From assembly GCA_033439685.1 (NCBI GenBank), contig JAUEDM010000009.1:930001-994000 (forward strand): 64,000 nt of DNA, read 5' to 3'. A model generated the notes under the pieces. That model was given only the letters and a program-made list of their open reading frames with translations. It ran no database searches and had not been told where the DNA came from. Origin of the DNA: Apodospora peruviana (lineage: Eukaryota > Ascomycota > Sordariomycetes > Sordariales > Lasiosphaeriaceae). This document shows positions 46,765 to 58,459 of the stretch, piece by piece (position 1 is the first letter of the stretch; each line of letters opens with the position of its first letter). The position numbers and the translations under genes were made by a program.

Positions 46765-49700
46765 TCAATCCAGCTCCCCAGTGATATACCCAATCTGCCT
46801 CCTCTGCGTAACCCCAGCACTAGTCAGCCGTCCCGCCAACGCATTCTGGCTATCCACCAATTTCCTCTGCTCCCCAATCCGCTTTACTGTCCTGGCATCA
46901 CTCGTCGCCTCGAGCCGTTCCAGCGCCTCCCTCTTTCTGACCTCCACATCGCTCAGTTGCCGCGCGTTTTCCACCCTTTGCACGCCCAGCCTCTGATCCC
47001 ACTCAATCATCTTGCCTTGCTTCTTCTCCTCCATCTCGAGCTCCGCCTCGCTCACGAGCCTCGCGCGCGTCAACCCGGCCTCGATCAGCTGGCGCTCGTG
47101 CGCAAGCGCCGCTTCTCTCTCCTTCCGGCGTCGGCTCAGCTCCGCGGCAAACGCTTCCTCCTCGACGACCTGCCGCTGCCTGATCCCGCTGATCTCCTCC
47201 TCGCGCTGGCGGCGGGCGCGCGAGTCCTCAAGCTCGGCCCGCGCCTTGAAGATCTGGTTCTGGATCTGCGCAATCTCCTTGGTGCGCGCCAGCGCGTGCG
47301 TGTGCTCTTCCGACTCCTTGGCGATGCGCTCCATGTACGCGCGACGCTCGCGCTCGGCACGCAGGAGCTCTTCCGGCAGATTAACCGCGCCTTCGGGCTG
47401 GGGCCCGTCGTTGGCGTAAAACACGTCCGTAGCACGGTTGGCCTTCAGCAGCTCGAGCAGCTGGGGCTGCGCATCCGAAGCAGGCAGCACGCGCGCTACG
47501 TATTGCGATGCCGAGTACGTGTACGTACCATCGGTGAAGTGGTTACAGAGGCGATTGATATGCTTCCACATGCCGACTTTGAGCAGCGCGCGCGTAGTGG
47601 GCACAGGGTCATCCGAATGGAGCGCGAGAAGCAGCACCGACTTTCCGTCCGACTGAATGGTCAAGTCGGTTCCGCTTTCGATCAGCAGTGCCATGGCTTT
47701 CTCCATGAGCTTCACTTGTGTCGCGGAGAACGGCCCGGCGTGGGCAGCATTCAGGCAGAGCTCGCCCAGTGCGCTGCGGCCGCCGTGTAGATCACTGGGG
47801 AAGTCCACGTCGTGGCCGTAATCGATGAGAACCTGCATAGCCCGGAGGTTGAGTTCCCTGGCTGCGTTGTGCAAAGAGCCATCGTTCTTGGACGGATCGG
47901 CCGCCAGAATGCTCGTCATCATCCCGGTGCCCAAATCACCGCCGATCTTGGTCGCCATCGTCATCGGCGTGTTGCCCGTGATATCCGGCACATCGACCTC
48001 GGCGCCGGCGAGAATGAGTGTCTTGACGAGGTCGGGACGGCGATGCTGGATTGCCAGCATGAGCGGTGTTGTCTTGGAGATACGAGTCTCAAAGTTGACC
48101 TTGGCTCCCCGGTTGACCAGAAGCTCGATGACGGCGCTGCTAATTCTCTTCTGCGGTTGGGACAAAGCCCAGAAGAGCAGACTGACTTGCTCCTCCTCCT
48201 CAATATCTTCCATTGCCCTCATCATGGTCATCTGATCGTGATAGTACCCAGCATCGATGAGGCCCTGTAATATCTTGACAGATCTTGGGAACTCGGCAAG
48301 GGCGCGGAACATAACGGGCTCAGACTTGGTGCTGGGGTCGACAAACATAGCGTCTAACCTTTCCTCTCCGTCATGGTACTCTGTGAATAAGGTCATAACT
48401 CCCAGGGTATCCTCCTCCGATAGTCCAGAACCAAAAATGTGCGGGAATGCAATCGACACGGAACGAGAGTTAGGCTTCTGGTCGAGGACCTGTTGGATAA
48501 GCTTCGAGTCCGCGCTCTTTGCCGCTTTCTGGACCACCAGGCCGTCCTGGTAATCAACATCCGCTTTAGAGTGCAGGAGAAGATCAGCGAACTGTCGAGC
48601 AATGTCGTCATTGTCAGAGCCGTAGTGGTCAATCGCTGCACTCAGAGCCAAAGACAGACTTCCTCCCTCCGCGCCTTTCCCAAGAAGCATTGTTGCGACT
48701 TGGAAGCCCTGCTCAGACAGCCAAGTCGAGGCTGTCTCCGGAGTAAAAGCCTGCTTGAATGCCCAAGAGATATCCTTTTGCGGGATGTCAGACTCCAAGA
48801 ACACCCCCAAGACCTCCGCGAAAAATAGCTGCGCAGCATCGATCAGCGACTCGCACCCATTGACCAAAGGAGACGCTCCATTTTTGAGAAGCAGCCGGAT
48901 CAGCCGGACGTCGGGGTCATCTTTAACCGCTCTGTTCAGCGCAATGTGAATCTCTTCGCAAGCAGGTAGCCCGGCTTCAAACAACCACTCAATGACCTGG
49001 TATCGTGGATCCCTACTCAGCTTTCGACTGGCCTTTAATGCCCGTAGAAGTGTGGCTGTAGAAGGTCTCGTCTGCTTCTCACCAACCCTGTCTACCCCGA
49101 GCATCAACCTGAGACTGCCCATTATGGCACCTCTCGTGGCATTCCAGATGGCTTCGCCGGAATTGTAGTCAACATTGGCTCCGAACTCAAGAAACAGCCT
49201 CACCAAAGACTCGCCATCCTCGCCAAATTTAGCCGCAGATACGAGTTGTGCATTGACAACATCGCCTGAAACGCCGTTGTCGAGCAGGATGCGGAAGACT
49301 TCACCTCGTTTGCCGAGATCGCCGACTTGAGTAGCCGCCTGAAACCCCTTCACCAGCGTCTGTTTCCTGACCTCTGCCTTGCTCCTGAGGAGCATTCTGA
49401 GGACCTCTGAGGCCCCGGCTGTACAAGCTTCGACGATAGCCTGGCCTTCCTGGTGCTCAACACTTGCGCCGTGATCCATCAACACAGCGCCGAGAAGCAC
49501 ATCTCCGTCGGTGGACGCGGTCAGCAACGCATCCGACACAATCTGGCCCGACACACCCTTCTTCAAGAGCAACGAGCAAATAGCTACCCGTTTGCCCTTA
49601 TCCTTGACCTTGGTAGCTTCCTGGAAAGCATCTTGTAAGACACTGGCCGAGTACTTACTCGGCGACTTGGCCAAGATCAAGTCGACAGCATCCACACTTT

Positions 49701-52391
49701 CTCCGTTGACAGCCAACTTGAGAACCTTACCATCAGTCGAATCAGCATGCGCCGCCAATAGCGCGAGCAGGGGAAGATCGGTTGGATGGGCCTCGATCGC
49801 ATAGATGAGAGCCCGGTTGATTTCGGCCGGCGGTGCGCCGGCAGCGATCAACTTCTGGGTAAAGCTCAACCGGTCCATCGGGTCCAGGATATGGAGGGAG
49901 TGAGGAAGAGCCCCGGATATCGAGGTCGAATTTGGATGTGCGTTGAAGAGCAGGTCGGATGTGAGCGGGTCGGCGGCTGCCACAGCACTCTGAAGCGCAC
50001 CGCCTTGGTAGGCGTTCACATCCGCGCCGGCGGAAAGGAGTAGTTTGACGACAGCGAGGTTCCGATTGTCGAGCGGGGACTTGAGAACCGTCTGAACCTC
50101 CTGGTAAAGCGTATTATTGAGCGCTTCCTGTTGTTTTGTGCGGCGTACAATCGAGATCACTTTGGCTGCCTTGGCAGGATTCGTTGGCATTTGTGCGAGA
50201 GTGGTGAGACCGCTGAACAAGGTCTTAGGTGTGGGTTTGCCATGTTGGCAAACGATCTCGAGGATGGTTGGGTTCGGGTCATTGGCAGCTGTATCACCAC
50301 ATATTAATAGGATTAACGTCGGATTTCGGATGAGCATGTTGACATACCAAGGGCGACAGGAAGGCCTTCCTTGAAATTGGCATCAGCTCGGCCTCGTTCC
50401 AAAAGAAGAGCCGCTAGCTGCATGTCTAATGGCTTGACAGGCAGCAATTGCACCAAAGCCTCCGATACCTCAGAACCTACGCGACCAGCTCCGGCTTCTA
50501 TCAACAAGCGCACCATCTCGTACCGAACAGGCCTGTCCTCCACTATCATGGCCTTGGCAATGGCGGCTGCAGAGGTTTGCGGAGATGGCCTGTTCTTGAG
50601 CATGGCATCTAATAGGCCGAGATCTCGATGGGTGATGGCTGAGAGAATTCCGGCGCCATCATTGAAGTTGATGTCAGCATTGTGTCGCAACAATAGGTTG
50701 ATGTAATTCTCGTCTCTACGTGGGGGCTCCTCCTCGATGGCGTCCTCCAGTGCCGCAGAAACGGTAGGACCTGTAAGCCCGGCCGACAGAAAACACTCAG
50801 CCATGTAGTACCTGTCAGCGGTTGATAAGGTATTAATCTGCGGGAACAATTGCGCCAACGTCTCGATCGATGGCTTTCCAGCCAAGAGGAGCTTGAGCAT
50901 TGGGAGGTTGCACGTCATCACCGCAATGCTGAGGGCCTGCCCACTTTTATGATCCACTGAGGCCACCTCATGTCTATCGAAGACCATGCCGCGGGAACTT
51001 TGACTAGGGCTGGAGACAAGTCTTCCTTCGGGAAATTGAGGTGTCACGAGAAGCTCGATTGACTGGAGATCACAGGCCTCCACGGCATCGATCAGGGCAT
51101 CGCTGAGCGGCACTCCGCCAGCACCTTTTTGTAATAATATGCTGAGGAGAGCATGGCGATCTTCGGGCGCGATCGACTTGGGAATGTGCCCGACACATTC
51201 GGAGGCGTAAATAGAACTTAGTGTCGACTGCTCGTTTAGTAGAAGCTGGACTAAGCTGGTTTGTCCTCGAGAGATGGTGTGTCGCACAATGTTGGCGTCC
51301 TGATATTCCACCGACGCTCCGTAGGATACCAACAAGTTAACCATGTCGTAGAACTCGGTCAGGCAGGCCTGCGATAAAGCAATAGAAACCGGATCGCCCG
51401 TGGCACCTGAGCAGAGAAGAGCCTCTGTTAGAGCCAACTTATCGATGGGACGAATTGCAGCATGCTGGTGAAGTTGTGTGAAGCATTCCATTAAGCCCTG
51501 ACCTTGGGATGAAGGAGGTCTTGCGCCGGTGAGAATCCCAAGAGCGATGTCAACTCGGCCTTGGTCGATGGCGGTCCTGAGAGCTTCGGCATTTTGGTAG
51601 CCGCCATCCGCAGTTGACCTGCTCAGGCGGAGAACAGTGTCGAAACAACCCTTCCGCGTAGCATCCACCATCGCCATCGACACCGATTCCGGCGGTGGCC
51701 GTCCTTCCGACTGTAAAATAAGGCCCACCATATCCGCGTGGCCGCCGTGCATACATAACTGCCGAAAGACATCCTGGGCTTCCGTGGTCTGCGAGGCGTT
51801 CGCACCTCGTTGGAGTAGTAAATGCACGATCGTGCCATCACCCGACTGCATCGCGAGTGGCAGAGCAGCATCAAGGGTGAGTGGGTCAGCATGCTGGACA
51901 AGAACAGTGACCATCTCGATATGGCGGGTCTCGATAGCTTTTTGCAAGATCCGACTGCGCTCCATCGACTCGATGCTTTTCCTGCGGTTGAGCAGGCCGG
52001 TCTTATTCTTCACATTTAAAACATTCGGATTACCACCGGCGACCTTGAGTTTTGCGATGAGAGCATCGGCAACGCCAGGCGCTCCACAATTGCTCACGTG
52101 TGCCTCAAGGGCGTCGAAAATCTCCTTTGCTTCCCATGCCTTCTTGTTGGTGGTAAATGCACGCTTGATGCCCCCTTGCGAGTTCCTGTCAGCAGCAGCG
52201 CTCATGCGCTGGCGCCTCAGTAACTCCTCGGCGAGAAATTCATCGTTGGAAGTCCGGAAGGTCGTAGGCGAAAGTGGAGAAGACACGTCTGGTGTCAAGG
52301 GCGGCAACGGTGGAGGGTTGCCGACGCCCCATTCCGCGGCGAGCTGATGGAGGCGGCGTCGGCGAGCTTCTCTTCTCGGGGACGACGCCAT
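46765..52391 (-). CDS. Giant ankyrin-repeat protein with C-terminal coiled coil
   Basis: This is a 1,855-residue protein in two exons, 52391-50348 and 50288-46765 (GTATGT donor, ATACAG acceptor, phases agree). It starts MASSPRREARRRRLHQLAAE. Tens of ankyrin-type units follow, many diverged (for example IVHLLLQRGANASQ, NLAVVKLLLSAGADVNAYQG, DLVKTLILAGAEVDVPDITG). Spacing of about 33-36 residues and LL..GA repeats define them. The C-terminal 220 residues are a long charged coiled coil (EELLRAERERRAYMERIAKE, then RQREEEISGIRQRQ), ending GYITGELD. Such proteins act as scaffolds; no enzymatic domain is visible. It is fully open and clean, in contrast to the decayed ankyrin genes at 11 and 38-41 kb. 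Confidence 0.92.
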
Positions 52392-54160
52392 GTTGAAGTT
52401 TGGAGAATGCCAACAAAGTTGCAGATATTATGAAGTATCATTCCTCGGACGTGGAAGAGCGAGCTGGTGGGACTTTTGGTCGAGTCGAGTAACTCGTCGA
52501 GTCCAGGTGTCATGAACCCCGCTACCGAGGTCGTCCAGTTGGCGGCCGACGTTGAGGCCCTTGAGGCGCACGGGAGACGGGTGTCTTTGGCGGTCGCCCA
52601 AATCCTAAGGCAAAATGGCCATTGCGAGCCGTCAAAACGTCCAATGGATTGTAGACGGGAGTGAGTTGGGGTGGTGGTTGAATTTGTCTGGCTTCTCGAA
52701 ACCTTGAAGTTGCGCAGCCTCGCAGTTACGTGTCGCAGGTGGGGTTACGGCGTAGAAGCGCGTGGCGATGAGCGCATGGAACGGCCCGGTCTCTCGGAAA
52801 TAAACAGCCGCGCCGTCACCTAATCAAGATTGAAATTTTGAATTGTGTTTCCTTGAAGATGGCATGAAATGACATTGCCGGTAGGATTTCGAGAAGAGGT
52901 GGAAGAAAGCACCTGTCCCTGGAGCTAGTAGTGAGCACTTGAGTGTGGGACAGCTGGGCCGCTGAAGCTCAGAGCTGTTGGTGCCACAGTAAAACGCTGT
53001 CTGAATCCGGACCTGCCTTGGGGGATTAACAAAGGCCACTCGACATGTGGTGGGAAGCACAGCCTCCGCGAATCCGAGACGACGGTTGGACGAGAATCGT
53101 TCATGTTCTCCAAAGCCTCCCCTGTCAATCAACGTCAATCACCCGCGACCATCTTATCATCTTCAACCCATCGGTTCGACCCAACGAGACCAGACTGCTT
53201 GGTGAGCGCAAGGCTCTGGTGTCTGGATCATCTGCTGGGGCATCTGCCGCTGCAGCCACAAAGACAATGAATGGGCTGTCCATTCCAGTCCGCGGTGTGA
53301 ACGTGGCACAGTGGACTTCACTGGCTCGTCTCGATGAAACGGATATCGACAGTTGGAGGTTGACGAGTGGGAAGATGCCCCGGGAAGGCACACTTCAATT
53401 CAGCTTGCGCAGCTAAAACTGCACAATGGCTTGGCATCCCGGCTTTTTGCCAAGCCGGCCGCGTGGACAGAACGGCACCCGGCACCGCTCCCTAGCACAG
53501 AATGCCTCGTGTCGGCGATTTACCGTAAAGAGTTGTCAATCGTCCGAAAAACGCCTAGAATGAGGCTCTCCTTTCCATTTCTTGTCTGACAAGTCCTCGA
53601 CAGCCGAGTTTCGGGGTTTCGGGTGGACGCATTGTTTCATGCAAGTTCCCTTACTCAGCAACAAACAAGCTCCCACAAGTATCCCGGTCCTAGCCGACGG
53701 GAGCTGTTCCCGGCCATTGAGCTAAGGCAGCGAATTACATCATCGCCAACCTGGTATGGTTATCATGGAGAAGTTGAGGGGTAATCCGTATTATTCATCC
53801 ATTCGGTTTGTTGACCTGGGGAAGGTTGTGCATGTCTGCAATGTGGAGTTATAGACCGAAAACCAATCCCCAGTGCCGGTATCTAATCATTCCAATTACT
53901 AATGTCTCTTCTCGCTGGACGACAAAGCTTAAGACATCGTCAACTCCCTGGCGCCGATATACATTGTTTCCCGTTCAACCCCACCACCATCGCGTAAGCG
54001 CACCACCCCTCCTTCCATCTTATCCTCCTTATAACAACGAGGCTGGCACCCGGCGAACCCTCATCACAACTACTACAAGTACCAGACCACGCAACAAACA
54101 CCAGTTATCATCACGACGACCCTGCACTATAGCCTCCGGTTCCAACAGACACCAGCAACC
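52392..54160. other. Divergent intergenic region, 1.8 kb
   Basis: This is the shared upstream region of the giant ankyrin gene (-) and the quinone oxidoreductase (+). ORFs such as 53045-53416 have no motif. Nothing further can be supported. Confidence 0.5.
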
Positions 54161-55227
54161 ATGCCTCCCGTGCCCAAAACCATGTCCGGCATCCTCATCA
54201 CCGAGAACGGCGGCCCAGAAGTCCTTCAATACAAAACCGACATCCCCGTGCCTGTCCTAAAAGAAGGCGAGGTGCTCGTGAAAAACGAATTCATGGGCAT
54301 CAACTACATCGACACCTACTTCCGGACAGGATTATACAAAGCGCCCCTTCCGCTGATAACAGGCAAAGAAGCAGCCGGCACCATCATCGCCGTCCACTCC
54401 TCCACCGGAGGCTTCAAAGAAGGCGACCGTGTAACTTATCTTCACGACCACGCCTACGCGGAGTTCACCGCCGTACCCGCGTCCAAGCTCGCACATATCC
54501 CGGACGGAATCTCTTCCCAACAAGCCGCCGCGTCGATGCTGCAGGGCCTAACGGCGCTGACGTTCGCCCGCGAGGCGGCGGGTCTGGACAAAACGTTGGG
54601 TTTAGGCGAAGGCCCGTGGGTGTTGGTCCATGCCGCGGCCGGCGGGACCGGCACCAATCTCGTTCAGATTCTGAGCGTCATGGGCGCCAAGGTCATCGGC
54701 ACCGCCGGTGGCGCCGAAAAGTGCGAACTCGCGAAAAAGAATGGCGCGCAGTGGGCGATTGATAATAAGAATGAAGATGTGGTGGCCCGAGTTAAAGAAA
54801 TTACTGGCGGTCACGGGGTGGACGTGGTTTTTGATGGGGTCGGCAAGGCGACATTTGATGGAGACCTAGAAATGATTGCCAGGAAGGGGACGTTAGTCTC
54901 TTTTGGTAACGCCGTAAGTTTTTGCCTTCAAATCTTGATCTTGAGATGGATGCTGACAGTGGAGGTAAATGTTAGTCTGGTCCCGTTCCGCCGATTGACG
55001 TGCTCAAGCTCGGCGCCAAAAACATCAAGCTCATGCGCCCTGTGCTGTTCAACTACATCGTCACGCAGGAGGAGCGGGACAGCTACACGGCGGAGCTATT
55101 CGATCTGCTCAAGAGCGGCAAGGTGAACGTCAAGATTCATGATATCTATCCGCTCAAGGATGTTGCACGCGCGCACTCGGATTTAGAGGGTCGCAAGACC
55201 ACGGGTAAACTTTTGTTGAAACTGTAA
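54161..55227 (+). CDS. NADPH:quinone oxidoreductase (zeta-crystallin type)
   Basis: This 334-residue, zinc-independent MDR enzyme reduces quinones by one electron with NADPH, probably in the cytosol. Exons are 54161-54913 and 54976-55227 (GTAAGT donor, TTAG acceptor, phases agree). The start caaccATGcc gives MPPVPKTMSGILITENGGPE. Motifs are INYIDTYFRTGLYK, ITGKEAAGTI, the nucleotide-binding VLVHAAAGGTGTNLVQILS, and HGVDVVFDGVGKATF. The C-terminal VARAHSDLEGRKTTGKLLLK block is complete, unlike the truncated relative at 18.5 kb. No signal peptide is seen. It is convergent with the epimerase gene, with about 165 bp between their ends. Confidence 0.95.
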
Positions 55228-55393
55228 GGAGGGAGGCAGGTAACTTATATGTTATGGTAATTAATAGGGGGTAGGTAGGTAAGGTAGTGCAAGGGAGGAG
55301 CAAACAAAATTCTAGAGAAAGAGTTCTTTCCGACCCAACCAACCACAATCACCAACCAGCTATGACCGATCGGTAATGAGACGTCCAGCAGTT

Positions 55394-56711
55394 CTACTGC
55401 GCCTTGCCTGCTTTCAAGGTTTCGAGAAGCTCGGCCGGCGGGTCTTGCCGGTATCCTTTCGGGTTGTTCTCTACCCAGCGCCACAGGTCGGCGCAGGCGT
55501 CCTCCAAAGTGAGTTCGGTCTTCCACTTCAGCTCGGCGTTTGCCAGCGCCGGGTTGGCCGTCAGGTTCAGCACGTCGCCTTGTCTCCGCTCGACAACCTC
55601 GTATGGGAGGTCACGTCCGACCACCTTGCTGAAAGCCTTGATCATCTCGAACACCGTGCTGCCGCGCCCAGATCCCAGGTTCCATGCCTTGACGCCCGGC
55701 TTGTTTTCTCTCAGATAGTTCAGCGCAGCCAGATGGCCTCTGGCAAGATCGAGAACGTGGATGTAGTCGCGGATCGCGGTACCGTCTTTCGAGGCGTAGT
55801 CTGTCCCAAATTTAGTCCGTTGTCAACCCTTACAACCGACCCAACCGGAAGTTTGGTACTCACCATCACCAAACACCAACAACTTCTCCCGCTCACCCGT
55901 CGCGACTTTGCCCAGCAGCGGCAGCAGGTTGTAAGGCACGCCCTGCGGGTCCTCGCCCATGATGCCGCTGGGGTGCGAGCCGCAAGGATTGAAATACCGG
56001 AGCAGCGCGCCGTTCCATTTTTCGAAGGGCTCGCCCTTCTTCTTGCTGTTGTTCCGCTGCGCGTCGATGTGGTCGGTGATGACGGTCTCGATCATGACTT
56101 TGGTGCGGCCGTAGGTATTCGTCGGGCCGATCGGGCAGTGCTCCGGGATCGGTATCATGTTGGGCACGCGGGTGGCATCTCCGTAAACCGTCGCGGACGA
56201 CGAAAAGACGATGTTGGGCACGTTGGCCCGGGTCATGGCCCGCAGGAGGGAAATGCTGCCGCCGACATTGACGCGGTAGTACTCGAGGGGAATCTCGCCG
56301 GATTCGCCGACGGCTTTGAGGGCGGCGAAGTGGATGACGCTGTCGATCTCGGGGTGTTTGGCGAAGACCTCATCAAGCCCGGCCTCGTCGGTCACGTCGA
56401 CCTTGTAGAAGGCGGCGCGCTTGCCGCAGATGGCCTCGATGCGGTCCACCGCGACCTCGGACGAGTTGTAGAGATTATCGACGATGACCACTTCGTAGCC
56501 ATTCTCGAGCAGGGCGAGGGCGGTGAAGGAACCGATGTAGCCAGTACCGCTGCAAGCCACAGTCAGCTATTTAAATCGTTTTAATTTCTGCAGGGCCAGC
56601 GAGGGGTGTTTTTGCGGGGATTCGTTGTGACAGATCGGGGCTGAAAGGTTGGACCCAGAAAACCCCGACTCGCGAAACTCACCCAGTGACAAGGACAGTT
56701 CCGACAGCCAT
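55394..56711 (-). CDS. galE/GAL10: UDP-glucose 4-epimerase
   Basis: This 373-residue SDR-type epimerase interconverts UDP-glucose and UDP-galactose in the Leloir pathway. Exons (low to high) are 55394-55800, 55864-56549 and 56683-56711, with GTGAGT donors and CAG acceptors; phases agree. The tiny first exon encodes MAVGTVLVTG, completing the NAD motif GGTGYIGSFTALALL across the intron. Others are VIHFAALKAVGES, FSSSATVYGD, the catalytic YGRTK, and NPCGSHPSGIMGEDPQG, then YASKDGTAIRDYIHVLDLA. There is no mutarotase domain, so it is the single-domain form common in filamentous fungi and not the fused yeast Gal10. Confidence 0.96.
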
Positions 56712-58459
56712 AGTTGCGATTGTGATCTTGAAAACGACGTGATTGAAGTTGAAATAAAAGAGCGACGCGAATCTGAATTCAAAAAGTATAAATAATGAAA
56801 ATATGGATTGGCACAACCAGAGGACGAGTGCAGTGTTTTAATATGACGATTGTTGCATTCGAATCTCGCTAGGCCGCAGCTTACCGTGGGGCAATTCCAT
56901 GAAACTTCGGGAACAAACCAGGGGACCCCGCCGCCGGCCCCATCCAAGTCCCACGGGCACTAACACTCCAAGCTTTCCACGTGCCACAGGACTCCGCCGC
57001 TGTCAGTGTTTGTTCGAAACGTGACGGGAAAGAACTTAAAAAGCCTGAAGGAAGTGGATTACTGGAAAGCTGGTGTTCCAAAGACAACATTTCTCACCAT
57101 AAATGAGCTGGGTTGCTGTGCCGGCCATGCTATGTTTGCATGTGGATGCTGCTTCGAAACCATCCAAAAAGGTTTGACAGGATTTGGCCGTTCGCTTGGC
57201 CATTGTCTCGGCTTGGGTTGGTCCAAAGAGAACGACGGATACGAGGGCACGACGGTGTCGTGGTCCCACGATGGCATCTGCCTGGCCACACGTTACATGC
57301 CTGCCATTAGCAGGCCATAGGAGGCCAGTATGGTTAATGCACATGCGTCTTAGTAGTAATGCAACTTCGTGATCCGGTAATTCTCAATATACACCGCGAT
57401 TCAAACCGACAGTTACCGCACTGCCATTTACTGAGTCGCATCCCGATCGTTGTGGTTGATGTGAGGTCAGTTCAGAGCTCCAAACTCAATTGAGGTTAGG
57501 CTTTATGATCGAATTAAATATTGCATACGTGCATACCCACCTTATAGATGCATTGGTCTTACATAATCAAGTCAGCGACGCGTTAAGCGCCAATTGGCCC
57601 CGCCACTCGATTTATCCCTGCATCTTGAATGGCAGGGTACTACGCTAACCGCAAAGAGGAATCGAAAAACGCGCCGCATCGAGGTTGCGGCGTTCCAGAG
57701 TCCAACCGCCTCAATATCACTCCAAAGACAATGACAGACAAAGAATAGCACGATTGCTTCGTCATGAAAATACAATTGCGACCCGTCTCTCAAAGGAAAA
57801 CAGGCCGTTTTCGTTCATCGTCGCTTAACAAGGCCGTTCTTTCCGCTTCCGCTCTCCATTTGCAATGCATGCTGCTTTCTTCGCGTGCTTCCCTTGTCTC
57901 TTCTTTCACTTCCAGCATCTCACTCATCTTAAAACCAACAATTCCGCGCGCACACACCCTGCGATGAATTAAAGCAACCACACTTCATCGCAAACCCAAA
58001 ATTGCCTGTCAGCTTCCATTCTTGGGTTTCGTTGGGACTTCATCGCCATCCGCCGAAGTGTCCGCCAATTGCTGGTGCCACGTGTGTTGTGCTGCGCGAC
58101 ATCACCCATCTCCAAATTCGAGAGGCATCAACGTCGCCCATAGCGGCCTGAACAAGCCATTTAAGAACTCACTGCTCTGCTATTGCGCTTCTCCAGGTAA
58201 GCATCTTCCATAAATTGCCCGTTTTCAACATCACCCATTTTGAGGACATCATTTTTTCATGTATTTTTGAGTTGTCTGGTGTTGTTTGTCTTCACCGGTC
58301 CTCACTATCCCTCACCACTGCAAACGTAAAAACATTTTAGCAACCATGTCTGACAGCCTTCGCAGTTCATTTGCTGCGGTTGCTGCAGATCTATACTACC
58401 TCGACTTGGCTTTCAAGGAATCGAGATACAGCTGTCTCAGGAGTCCCACATTCATCAAG
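56712..58459. other. Divergent intergenic region and possible SUN gene leader
   Basis: This lies upstream of the epimerase (-) and the SUN-domain gene (+). No gene is seen; several ORFs of 60-104 codons lack motifs. The last part (58346-58459) is open in the SUN frame and could be either leader or an N-terminal extension. Confidence 0.5.

Noticed and set aside
53045..53416. 123-codon ORF upstream of the quinone oxidoreductase
   Set aside because: It has no motif, and overlapping ORFs of similar quality exist on the other strand.
57380..57420. B-box-like GGTTTGAATC on the minus strand
   Set aside because: The flanking bases do not form a T-stem and no A-box lies at a suitable distance.
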